Source: Clostridia bacterium
Lineage (GTDB): Bacteria > Bacillota > Clostridia > Oscillospirales > CAG-272
Assembly (NCBI GenBank): GCA_017631855.1
Contig: JAGBSP010000014.1
Span: forward strand, 23,958-87,957
Direction of reading: 5' to 3'
DNA length: 64,000 nucleotides
Part shown: positions 50,786-58,643 of the stretch, piece after piece
Position numbering within the stretch: the first letter of the stretch is position 1
How the letters are laid out: every line of letters begins with the position of its first letter
Program-made: the position numbers and the translations under genes
The notes under the pieces: model-generated
Told to the model about the DNA's origin: nothing
The model's database searches: none
Seen by the model: only the letters and a program-made list of their open reading frames with translations

Positions 50786-51892
50786 TTGATCATCGCATTG
50801 GAAGAAGCAAAATATCAACTCATCGCTCTTCGTGAGGACGTCACCGAGCTCGGATCGGCGCTCCGCATCGACGAGCTTCACGCGCTTGCCGAGAAGCTTG
50901 ACGCCGAAACGCTGGACCCCAATTTCTGGGGCAATCAGGAAAATTCGTCGAAGGTTCTGCAAAAGCTCAAGCAGACCAAGGACACTATCGAAGCCTACGA
51001 GGCGCTCGCGTCTCGCTTGGAGGACGCCATCGCGCTTGCCGAAATGGCAATCGAGGAGAACGAAGAATCCTATGTAGAAGAGGTCGAAGTCGAGCTTTCG
51101 GAGATCCGCAAGGCTGCCGAGGCAAAGCGCATCGAGATTCTTCTCTCGGGTGAATACGACAAAAACAACGCCATCGTTTCCTTCCACCCCGGCGCGGGCG
51201 GAACCGAAGCGCAGGACTGGGCGCAGATGCTCTACCGTATGATCACGCGTTGGGCAGAGCGCCGCGGATACAAATACAAGCTCCTTGACTGGTTGGACGG
51301 CGACGCCGCGGGCATCAAGAGTGCAACGATTATGGTCGAGGGACTCAATGCCTACGGCTATCTGAAGGCAGAAAACGGCGTCCACCGTTTGGTACGCGTT
51401 TCCCCCTTCGACGCTGCAGGTCGCAGACAGACCTCTTTTGCTTCCATTGAAGTAATGCCCGAGTTCGACAATATTGACAAGGTTGAGATCCGCGACGAGG
51501 ACATCGAAGTGACCGCGCACCGTTCGAGCGGCGCGGGTGGTCAGCATATCAACAAGACCGACTCGGCAATCCGTATTCTGCACAAGCCCACGGGCATCGT
51601 GGTCGGATGTCAGACCGAGCGTTCTCAGCTCCAAAACAAAGAAACCGCAATGAAGATGCTCAAGGCAAAGCTGATGGAAATCAAGCTCCGCGAGCGTCTT
51701 GACACGATCGAAGACATTCAGGGCAACAAGACCAACATTGAGTGGGGCGCTCAGATCTGCTCCTACGTCTTTATGCCCTACACCCTCGCCAAGGACACGC
51801 GTACCGGCTTTGAGGACGGAAACACCTCTGCCGTCATGGACGGTGAGATCGACGGCTTTATCAACGCCTACCTCAAGATGAACGCAAAATAA
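50786..51892 (+). CDS. prfB: Peptide chain release factor 2, without programmed frameshift
   Basis: This 368-residue RF2 recognises UGA and UAA. The GGQ motif is in AHRSSGAGGQHINKTDSA and the anticodon-like SPF tripeptide is in VRVSPFDAAGRRQTSF. The start is TTG at 50786, six bases after GGGAGG. In most bacteria prfB carries an in-frame UGA near codon 25 and needs a +1 shift; here that point (ELGSALRIDEL) reads straight through, so autoregulation by frameshifting is absent. The length agrees with full-length RF2. Confidence 0.95.
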   Translation: MIIALEEAKYQLIALREDVTELGSALRIDELHALAEKLDAETLDPNFWGNQENSSKVLQKLKQTKDTIEAYEALASRLEDAIALAEMAIEENEESYVEEVEVELSEIRKAAEAKRIEILLSGEYDKNNAIVSFHPGAGGTEAQDWAQMLYRMITRWAERRGYKYKLLDWLDGDAAGIKSATIMVEGLNAYGYLKAENGVHRLVRVSPFDAAGRRQTSFASIEVMPEFDNIDKVEIRDEDIEVTAHRSSGAGGQHINKTDSAIRILHKPTGIVVGCQTERSQLQNKETAMKMLKAKLMEIKLRERLDTIEDIQGNKTNIEWGAQICSYVFMPYTLAKDTRTGFEDGNTSAVMDGEIDGFINAYLKMNAK

Positions 51893-51904
51893 GGAGATCC
51901 TCTT

Positions 51905-52969
51905 ATGAGCTTTGTCCCCGACAAAAAAATGTGGTTTTCGGAAGAAATCAGCGAGCCCGACGCCGTATTTTACAACGTCAAAAAAGCACCCTTTACGATC
52001 TACGGTCTGTACGACGCAACGTCGGACATTCCCTTTCGCCGTATTCCGAGCGAGATCGCGGAGCGTGTCAGCGACGGTGTGGTCTATCTTCACCGCAACA
52101 CGGCGGGCGGACGCGTTCGTTTTTCGACCGACTCCCCTTATCTCATTCTCCGTATGAAAGTCAAAAAGGTGCACAAATTTGCGCACATGGCTGCCGTGGC
52201 GGGTGCAGGCTTTGATCTCTACGAGGACAACCCCGAGGGCGGTTCCGTCTTTCGGCATTCCTTTATTCCACCCGCAACGATGACCGAGGGATATGAAAGC
52301 AAGTATAGCAACAACGACGGAAAGCTTCATTACTATACACTGAATTTTCCGCTTTACAACGACGTAGACGAGCTTTGGATCGGCATCAAGGACGGCTCGA
52401 CGCTCGGCGAGGGACTTCCCTACGACGGTGAGAAGCCGATCGTTTATTACGGCTCGTCGATCACGCAGGGAGCATGCGCTTCGCGCCCCGGCAACTCGTA
52501 TGAGGCGATGATCTGCCGACGCCTTGGACGCGACTATCTGAATATGGGTTTTTCGGGCTCTGCCAAGGGAGAGGCCGCGATGGCGGAGTATCTCGCCACG
52601 CTTCCGATGAGCCTATTCGTCTGCGATTACGACTACAACGCTCCGAGTGCCGAGCATCTTGAAGCAACGCACTACCCTTTTTACGAAATCATTCGTGCAA
52701 AGAATCCTACAATTCCCTATCTGATGATCAGCCGTCACACGGCGCACCGCTCAGAGAACGCCGACCGCCGCCGTGCCGCCATTCGTGCCTCTTACGAGAA
52801 AGCGAAAGCGAACGGTGACGAAAACGTGTATTTCCTTGACGGGGACAGCTTTTTTCCCGACGAGTGGCGCGATGCCTGCACGGTGGACACCACACACCCG
52901 AACGACCTCGGCTTCTACTTTATGGCGCGCGCCATCGGTGACGCGATTGCCGCGATCCTTGGAAAATAA
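51905..52969 (+). CDS. SGNH/GDSL hydrolase with GxDLY N-terminal domain
   Basis: The protein has 354 residues. The first half is a beta-rich module containing AGAGFDLYED, the GxDLY signature. The second half is a GDSL_3-type hydrolase with block I VYYGSSITQGACASRPGNSYEAMI (nucleophile in GSSI), LNMGFSGSAKGE, and block V DTTHPNDLGFYFMA. Relatives are carbohydrate esterases that deacetylate sugars. No signal peptide is seen. It begins 12 bp after prfB with an AAGGAG site. Confidence 0.86.
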   Translation: MSFVPDKKMWFSEEISEPDAVFYNVKKAPFTIYGLYDATSDIPFRRIPSEIAERVSDGVVYLHRNTAGGRVRFSTDSPYLILRMKVKKVHKFAHMAAVAGAGFDLYEDNPEGGSVFRHSFIPPATMTEGYESKYSNNDGKLHYYTLNFPLYNDVDELWIGIKDGSTLGEGLPYDGEKPIVYYGSSITQGACASRPGNSYEAMICRRLGRDYLNMGFSGSAKGEAAMAEYLATLPMSLFVCDYDYNAPSAEHLEATHYPFYEIIRAKNPTIPYLMISRHTAHRSENADRRRAAIRASYEKAKANGDENVYFLDGDSFFPDEWRDACTVDTTHPNDLGFYFMARAIGDAIAAILGK

Positions 52970-52975
52970 GTAACA

Positions 52976-53356
52976 ATGGTAGAAAAAGAAATGAAAGAGG
53001 AGATCGCCTCCTCAACAATCCCTGTCATTCTGGGGAACGGCACAGCTTCACTCCGACTTGTATGGCACCTCTACCGAACCATCGGAACGGCATCGATTCG
53101 TCTTGGTAAGCGTCGGCGTCCGTCCGAGTTGCTTTCGCTGCTCTGTGTTTTCCGCAAGGCGGCAAAGAACGAGCGACTGCTTTTGGAACAGCTTTCGGAT
53201 ATTTTTGAGGAATTCGACGGCTACCTTCTTCTCCTCATTCCCACTGACGATCCCTCTCGCCGCTTTACACAGACGCACCGCGAATTTCTCTCGGCAAGGT
53301 TTATTCTCTCCGAGCCAAGTGAGGTATTCGATCACATTCCCTGTTTGAAAGGCTGA
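52976..53356 (+). CDS. Small protein of unknown function (possible ATP-grasp N-terminal-like fragment)
   Basis: This 126-residue protein has a Rossmann-like opening (IPVILGNGTASLRLVWHLYRTIGTASIRLG) and alternating helix/strand pattern, LLEQLSDIFEEFDGYLLLLIPTDD. The opening recalls the N-terminal domain of ATP-grasp ligases such as carbamoyl phosphate synthase-like proteins, but no ATP-grasp core follows, so it could be a remnant or a stand-alone module. It lies 6 bp after the SGNH gene and 5 bp before the racemase gene. The ribosome site is weak. Function is not claimed. Confidence 0.6.
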   Translation: MVEKEMKEEIASSTIPVILGNGTASLRLVWHLYRTIGTASIRLGKRRRPSELLSLLCVFRKAAKNERLLLEQLSDIFEEFDGYLLLLIPTDDPSRRFTQTHREFLSARFILSEPSEVFDHIPCLKG

Positions 53357-53361
53357 TATTT

Positions 53362-54117
53362 ATGAAACCCGTAACGCTTGGAATTTTAGGCGGACTTGGT
53401 CCTGCCTCGGGCGTGTATTTTGCACAGATGCTCGTGGAGCATACAAAAGCGGAGCGCGATCAGGAACACCTGAATTTTCTGCTCTCCTCCCGTGCCGACA
53501 CCCCCGACCGAACAGAATATATTCTCGGGCGTTCCGAGTGTGACCCCTCTCCCACCATGATCGAAGAGGTAAATCGACTCGTCGCGGCGGGTGCTGACGC
53601 AATCGCTATTCCCTGCAACACGGCGCACTATTTTTACGACCGCGTTGCCGAAGCATCGAGGGTTCCCATCCTCAACATTATTGACTTGACGATGGCGTTT
53701 TGCCAATCCGTCGGCGCAAAAACAATCGGCGCACTCGCTACCGAGGGAACGGTTATTTCCGGCGCATACGAAAAGGTCTGCGAAGCAGAGGGTGTTGCTT
53801 ATCTGACAAGTACAGAAAGTCAACAGACAAGCATCTCTCGCCTGATCTATGACGAGATCAAATGCGGACGCGAGCCCGATCTTGCCTCTCTTACTGCGAT
53901 CGCCGAGGATCTCCTCGCACGCGGCGCGGATAAGATCGTGCTTGGTTGTACCGAGCTCTCGCTGATCAAGCGACGACTTCCCAAGCATCTTCCAATCGTC
54001 GACTCGCTAGAGGTTCTAGCGCTCTCTGCGATCCGTTATTGCGGCAAAGAGCCGATCGGCTTTGACCCTCTTCTTATGAAATTCATTCCCGTGAAAGGAA
54101 CTCTCACATGTTATTAA
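53362..54117 (+). CDS. Aspartate/glutamate racemase family protein
   Basis: This 251-residue cofactor-independent racemase has its two catalytic cysteines at C85 (AIAIPCNTAHYF) and C196 (KIVLGCTELSLI). The opening GILGGLGPASGVYFAQML is typical of aspartate racemases. It would provide D-Asp or D-Glu for cell-wall work. Its end overlaps the MurE-like gene by 10 bp, so the two proteins are probably made together and may share a pathway. Confidence 0.9.
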   Translation: MKPVTLGILGGLGPASGVYFAQMLVEHTKAERDQEHLNFLLSSRADTPDRTEYILGRSECDPSPTMIEEVNRLVAAGADAIAIPCNTAHYFYDRVAEASRVPILNIIDLTMAFCQSVGAKTIGALATEGTVISGAYEKVCEAEGVAYLTSTESQQTSISRLIYDEIKCGREPDLASLTAIAEDLLARGADKIVLGCTELSLIKRRLPKHLPIVDSLEVLALSAIRYCGKEPIGFDPLLMKFIPVKGTLTCY

Positions 54118-55592
54118 AAAAGCTCATGCAATCCATCCAATACACCGAGATCGTCAACCGATCGGGTCTTGATCCCGAGGCAACCGAGGTGATTTCGCTT
54201 TGCTTCGATTCGAGAAAGGCTTCGCCTTCGTCGCTTTTCGTTTGCATTCCCGGTACGGTCAGCGACGGACACAACTTTATCGACAAGGCGTATAAGAAAG
54301 GATGCCGTATCTTTGTTGTAGAGCATACGACCGAGGCGCTCGAGGACGATTGCTTTGTCATCGTCACCACCGACACCCGTATCGCGCTCGCACAACTGTC
54401 GGCACAGTTCTTTGATCATCCCTCGGACGAAATGACAATCATCGGAATCACGGGAACGAAGGGCAAGACGACCTCGTCGCTGATGATCTATCATATTCTC
54501 AACAACAGCGGAATTCCCACAGGCTACATCGGCTCGAACGGAATCTGCTTTGGCGACTACACCTTCGGTACGGTCAACACCACACCGGAGAGCTATGACC
54601 TGCATTTTTATATGAAAAAGATGCTGTCGGTCGGTGTGCGTACTCTCGTGATGGAGGTTTCCTCGCAAGCGCTCAAGATGGCTCGCGTCTTTGGTATCCA
54701 TTTTGACATCTGCGTCTTTACCAACCTCTCGCCCGACCATATCGGAGAGCACGAGCACCCTGATTTCGACGATTACAAAAAATGCAAGCAATCCTTCTTT
54801 ACCGATTACGGCGCAGACTACATCGTCTATAACGCCGACGACGAATATTCTCCCGAAATGATTGGAACGACGCGCTGTGACAAGGCAGGCGTTTCCATCC
54901 ACGCAAACGCGCCCTTCCGTGCGGAGAATATTTCCTTTTACCGTTCGCCCGCCAACATCGGCGTCAGCTTTACCTGTCTGCACGCAAGCGAGGCATACCC
55001 CGTATCGGTCGCCTTCCCCGGAGAATTCAGCGTTTACAATGCGCTGACCGCGATTGCCGTCTGCGCTCGTCTTGGTTTGAATGCGGGCGAGATCGCAAAG
55101 ACGATGCGCGACATCCGTGTCAAGGGTCGTTTTGAAACCTACGAGCTCCCGAACGGAGCCACCGCCGTCATCGACTACGCGCACAACGGTGTCAGTCTCA
55201 AGGCGGCGCTGCAGGCACTGCGCGCCTATGAGCCCAACCGCCTCATTTGTCTTTTTGGCTCGGTGGGCGGTCGTACGAGAAACCGCCGCGCAGAGCTGGG
55301 TCTTGTTGCTTCGCGCGATGCCGACTTCTGTATTCTGACCTCGGACAACCCCGACAGCGAGCCGCCCTCTGCCATCATCGGTGAGATTGCGACCTACTTT
55401 ACCAACGGAACCTGCCCCTACATTGCCATTGCAGACCGAAAGAAGGCAATCGAGTACGCGCTCTCGCACTCCCAGCGCGGCGATATCATTCTCCTCGCGG
55501 GCAAGGGCCACGAATCTTATCAGCTCATCTGCGGTGTCCGCGAGGATTTCTCGGAGTCCGAAATCATCCGCCAGTTTTGCTTGATCAATTGA
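54108..55592 (+). CDS. MurE-like UDP-N-acetylmuramyl-tripeptide synthetase
   Basis: This 494-residue Mur ligase has the P-loop GITGTKGKTTSSLMIYHIL (GTKGKTT at 116-122), the substrate motif NTTPESYDLHFYMKKM, MEVSSQALKMARV and FTNLSPDHIGEHEHPDFDDYKKCK with its probable carbamylated lysine. The C-terminal specificity motif is DNPDSEPP near residue 413, where meso-DAP enzymes have DNPR. The third amino acid is therefore uncertain. Coupling to the Asp/Glu racemase suggests an acidic or D-amino acid, which is inference. It may be a second MurE-type ligase. Confidence 0.85.
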   Translation: MLLKKLMQSIQYTEIVNRSGLDPEATEVISLCFDSRKASPSSLFVCIPGTVSDGHNFIDKAYKKGCRIFVVEHTTEALEDDCFVIVTTDTRIALAQLSAQFFDHPSDEMTIIGITGTKGKTTSSLMIYHILNNSGIPTGYIGSNGICFGDYTFGTVNTTPESYDLHFYMKKMLSVGVRTLVMEVSSQALKMARVFGIHFDICVFTNLSPDHIGEHEHPDFDDYKKCKQSFFTDYGADYIVYNADDEYSPEMIGTTRCDKAGVSIHANAPFRAENISFYRSPANIGVSFTCLHASEAYPVSVAFPGEFSVYNALTAIAVCARLGLNAGEIAKTMRDIRVKGRFETYELPNGATAVIDYAHNGVSLKAALQALRAYEPNRLICLFGSVGGRTRNRRAELGLVASRDADFCILTSDNPDSEPPSAIIGEIATYFTNGTCPYIAIADRKKAIEYALSHSQRGDIILLAGKGHESYQLICGVREDFSESEIIRQFCLIN

Positions 55593-55660
55593 GTTAGATC
55601 GGATTGGATTTGCACCTTTGCTTTTTAAAAAAAGGTATCGAAAAGAAAACTGCACAGAAT

Positions 55661-55688
55661 AGGGGCTAGCGATAGTCCCTTTCTTTTT
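55661..55688 (+). terminator. Terminator of the prfB-murE operon
   Basis: AGGGGCTA / TAGTCCCT (one G-T pair) with a GCGA loop is followed by TTCTTTTT. The 312-bp gap to 55905 also contains a weak GAGGC-GCAAG-CCTC hairpin near 55693 and a TATGAT box near 55864; nothing else is evident. Confidence 0.75.
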
Positions 55689-55904
55689 ACGAGAGGCGCA
55701 AGCCCCTCCCGTTCTGACCGTTATGCAAATTTCTTCATTTCGGCTCAGAGACGTCACCACCCACGAACAAAAATAAAGAACGTGCGTCCAACTTACAAGA
55801 GTGATTTTTCCAATCTCAACACTTTCCCGAAAACGTGTTGTTCCATTTTCTCGTTCTTTGGTGTATGATAAAATCATCAACGAAAAAGAAAAAGGAGAAC
55901 CATC

Positions 55905-56276
55905 ATGAACACTCAAAAAATTATCGCAGAATCGATTGCAAAGGAGTATCTTCCCAAAGAGGAAGGAAGACTTCACGCCCTCAAAAAGCTCGACACAAAG
56001 GTCAAGCGCCCCGCACGCATTTTCGCGTATCTCTTCGGCTCGGCATTTTCGCTCGTTGCGGGCACGGGAATGTGCCTTGCGATGCAAGTGATCGGTAGCG
56101 GCACGACGATGATGATCGTCGGCATCGCAGTCGGTCTTGTCGGCTTTACGGTCTGCGCCGTCAATTACCCGATCTATCGGAAAATCTTACAAAAAAGAAA
56201 AGAAAAATACGCTTACGAGATCGTCGAGCTTGCTCGCAGAATCTGCGAAGAAACCGACGCGGAAGCGATTGGCTAA
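55905..56276 (+). CDS. Small two-TM membrane protein, function unknown
   Basis: This 123-residue protein has a charged N-terminus (MNTQKIIAESIAKEYLPKEEGRLHALKKLDTKVKRP). Two TM helices follow (about residues 39-60 and 69-88; GMCLAMQVIGSGTTMMIVGIAVG), then a basic cytosolic tail (YRKILQKRKEKYAYEIVELARRI). I have seen similar proteins in gut Firmicutes next to TetR regulators, but no role is known to me. It starts after an AAAAAGGAG site and is first in an operon with a TetR regulator and another membrane protein. Confidence 0.75.
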   Translation: MNTQKIIAESIAKEYLPKEEGRLHALKKLDTKVKRPARIFAYLFGSAFSLVAGTGMCLAMQVIGSGTTMMIVGIAVGLVGFTVCAVNYPIYRKILQKRKEKYAYEIVELARRICEETDAEAIG

Positions 56277-56291
56277 GCGAAAAGGAACACT

Positions 56292-56894
56292 ATGAATAAA
56301 AAAGAAAGCAAATATTTTGCGACGGCGGAAAAAATGGATCGGGCAATGCTCGAGCTTCTGGAGAAAAAGGAATTTGAATATATCACGGTCAAGGAGCTCT
56401 GCGAAAAAGCAGACGTAAACCGTTCGACCTTTTATCTGCACTACGACAACACCGTCGAGCTTTTGCAAGAGGCGACGCGCTACGTCATCGACCGCTTTCT
56501 TTCCTATTTTCTGAACGAAGAAAAGCCTTCGCCCATCGACTTTGAAACCTGTCCTTCCGAAGAACTGATCTTTATCAGTGCAAAATATATTCTCCCGTAT
56601 CTGAATTTCATTCGGGAAAACCGACGCGTCTTTCTAACCACGCTCCGTCATCTCGGAACGATGGGCTTGGATACCTATTACGAAACCATGTTCCGCAAGT
56701 TCTTTACCCCCATCCTCGCCCGCTTCGGCGTCCCCGAGCCACGCCGTCCCTACGTGATAAAATTCTATCTGACGGGAGTCACCGCGATTGTAATGGAATG
56801 GATTCGCGGCGGCTGCCGAGATTCGTTGGAAATGATCAGTGAAACGATCGTCGATTGTATCTTTAACGATGGAACCAAAGAAAAGAATTCCTGA
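56292..56894 (+). CDS. TetR/AcrR family transcriptional regulator
   Basis: This 200-residue regulator has an N-terminal helix-turn-helix (AMLELLEKKEFEYITVKELCEKADVNRSTFYLHYDNTVELL) typical of TetR proteins. The long all-helical C-terminal domain with a YFLNEEKPSPIDFETCPSEELIFISAKYIL segment resembles TetR_C-type dimer domains. It probably controls its own operon, including the flanking membrane proteins, which is inference. The next gene overlaps its end by 26 bp. Confidence 0.88.
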   Translation: MNKKESKYFATAEKMDRAMLELLEKKEFEYITVKELCEKADVNRSTFYLHYDNTVELLQEATRYVIDRFLSYFLNEEKPSPIDFETCPSEELIFISAKYILPYLNFIRENRRVFLTTLRHLGTMGLDTYYETMFRKFFTPILARFGVPEPRRPYVIKFYLTGVTAIVMEWIRGGCRDSLEMISETIVDCIFNDGTKEKNS

Positions 56895-57465
56895 TCTTCT
56901 CAGAAGAGCGTTGCTTGGAGCGCTCTTGCACGCCGTCTTTGCCGCAGGAAATATTCTCATCGGTGTCTTGGAGTCCTCGTGGTGGTTTCTAACGGCAGGC
57001 ATCTATTACGCAGTGTTGGGCATTGCTCGGCTCATCCTTCTTGCACGAAAAAATCGTGCCTCGGAAGCTTTTTTCGGAAGATTTACGGGTAGGATGCTGA
57101 TGCTCACCTCACTTCCGCTGTTGGGTACCGCCATTCTCTGCTCGGTGCGCGACGTCGGCACAAAATTTCACGAGATCGTAATGATTTCGATGGCGCTTTA
57201 CGCCTTTTCAAAGGTCACGCTTGCCATTCTTCATCTCGTTAAAGCGAATAAGGAAACCTCTCCCATCGCACCGTCGCTTCGCGGCATTGCACTTGCCGAT
57301 GCGCTCGTGTCGATTGCCTCTCTGCAACGCTCGATGCTCGTGTCCTTTGGAGAAATGTCGGCAGAGGAAATTCGTCTGTTCAACGCGCTGACCAGCATCG
57401 GAGTCTCTCTTCTGATCTTTCTGCTCGGCGCATATTTTTTGAAAAAGACAAACAGAAATACATAA
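56869..57465 (+). CDS. Multi-pass membrane protein, function unknown
   Basis: This protein of about 198 residues has five hydrophobic segments: LLGALLHAVFAAGNILIGVL, WWFLTAGIYYAVLGIARLI, MLMLTSLPLLGTAILC, IVMISMALYAFSKVTLAIL and IGVSLLIFLLGAYF. The start at 56869 is my choice; ATG at 56839 is in the same frame but lies deeper inside the TetR gene. No family is recognised. Translational coupling to the TetR regulator suggests a common function, perhaps response to a membrane-active compound. Confidence 0.7.
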   Translation: MEPKKRIPDLLRRALLGALLHAVFAAGNILIGVLESSWWFLTAGIYYAVLGIARLILLARKNRASEAFFGRFTGRMLMLTSLPLLGTAILCSVRDVGTKFHEIVMISMALYAFSKVTLAILHLVKANKETSPIAPSLRGIALADALVSIASLQRSMLVSFGEMSAEEIRLFNALTSIGVSLLIFLLGAYFLKKTNRNT

Positions 57466-57499
57466 AAAACGATCGCGTAGATGATACGCGATCGTTTTT
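57465..57499. terminator. Bidirectional terminator between membrane protein and aldo/keto reductase
   Basis: A 15-bp stem (AAAAACGATCGCGTA / TACGCGATCGTTTTT) with a GATGA loop. It ends both converging operons. Confidence 0.93.
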
Positions 57500-57516
57500 A
57501 TTTCTTGATTTCCGAC

Positions 57517-58620
57517 TCATTTGAGCCGTCTTGCTATGGTAGCAAGGTTCTCTTTGATTTCAATCTTCTGCGGACAAACGCTCTCGCACGCGCCACAACC
57601 AACGCAATCGGCGGCAGCTCCGCCCGTTTCGGGAAGAAGTGCTTTTGCCTCGCCTCGCGTTTTCTTCGCCGCAAGAACCTGATTGTACGCGGCAAAAATC
57701 CCCGAGATACGGATACTCTGCGGACAGAGCTCGGCACAGTAGTTACACGCCGTGCAAGGAATCTGTCGCACCTGACGAATCACCTCGCGAGCGCGGGCAA
57801 ACACCGCAAATTCGGCTTCACCGTAAGGCTTGGCACCGTCGACCGCACGGAGGTTATCCTCCATCATTTCCATATTTCCCATGCCCGAAAGCGTCATAAA
57901 GACAGCGGGATAGCTTGCCGCAAATCGAATTGCCTTCGACGCACAGCTTCCCTCGCCAAGCTCCGAAAGCACGTCAACCGCTTCCTTCGGCGGGTTTGCC
58001 AGAAGTCCGCCCTTCACGGGCTCCATCACAATCACCTGCTTGCCGTATTTGACCGCCACGTCGTAGCAAGCCTTGCTCTGAACGCCGGGATCGTCGTAAT
58101 CCAGATAATTGATTTGAAGCTGTACCGCCTCAATCTCGGGATGCTCCCGAAGAATACCGTCGAGCACCTCGGGCGTATCGTGGAAGGACATCGCGATATG
58201 GCGAATTCTTCCCTCTTCCTTCAAGGCGCGTACAATCTCAAAGGCGTTGCATTTTTGAAAATGCTCGTATCGGCTCGCGTTGGTTGCGTGGAAGAGATAA
58301 AAATCAAAATAGTCCACGCCGCATGCCTCACACTGCATTTCAAAGAAGGGGCGAATCTGCGCTTCTTCCTCAAAGCACCACGGCGTCAGCTTATTCGCCA
58401 ACACAAACGAGGAACGCGGATAACGGCGAACCAGACATTCGCGCAGAGCGAGCTCGCTCTTGCCGTCAAGATAGACGTGCGCCGTATCGAAATAGTTGAA
58501 GCCTGCCGCCAAGAAGGCATCGATCATTCGGCAAAACTCCTCCCGATCGACCTCTTCTCCGTCCATTTTCATACGCATACAGCCAAATCCGAAATTCTTT
58601 TTGATTTCTTCAAAGCTCAT
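57517..58620 (-). CDS. Aldo/keto reductase with C-terminal ferredoxin domain
   Basis: This 367-residue protein pairs an AKR barrel with an Fe-S module. The barrel opens NFGFGCMRMKMDGEEVD, with DTAHVYLDGKSE carrying the catalytic Asp and Tyr and a later LANKLTPW Lys. NAD(P)H-side residues lie near MTLSGMGNMEMM. The C-terminal 100 residues bind two 4Fe-4S clusters (CTACNYCAELCPQSI and CVGCGACESVCPQKI). Such proteins transfer electrons between ferredoxin and carbonyl substrates. It is the last gene of the SCIFF operon. Confidence 0.9.
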   Translation of the reverse strand: MSFEEIKKNFGFGCMRMKMDGEEVDREEFCRMIDAFLAAGFNYFDTAHVYLDGKSELALRECLVRRYPRSSFVLANKLTPWCFEEEAQIRPFFEMQCEACGVDYFDFYLFHATNASRYEHFQKCNAFEIVRALKEEGRIRHIAMSFHDTPEVLDGILREHPEIEAVQLQINYLDYDDPGVQSKACYDVAVKYGKQVIVMEPVKGGLLANPPKEAVDVLSELGEGSCASKAIRFAASYPAVFMTLSGMGNMEMMEDNLRAVDGAKPYGEAEFAVFARAREVIRQVRQIPCTACNYCAELCPQSIRISGIFAAYNQVLAAKKTRGEAKALLPETGGAAADCVGCGACESVCPQKIEIKENLATIARRLK

Positions 58621-58643
58621 TCTTCTATCCTCCTTTTTGAGGT

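Noticed and set aside
50770-50800. Possible RF2-type frameshift site (CCTTGA after GGGAGG)
   Set aside because: The frame containing CCU-UGA does not lead by a +1 shift into the prfB frame; the simplest reading is a TTG start after a ribosome site.
50744-52330. 528-codon open frame on the minus strand over prfB
   Set aside because: It is antisense to prfB and the SGNH hydrolase, both well supported.
54114-56087. 657-codon open frame on the minus strand
   Set aside because: It lies antisense to the clearly recognised MurE-like gene and has no ribosome site or family motif; it is a frame shadow caused by codon bias.
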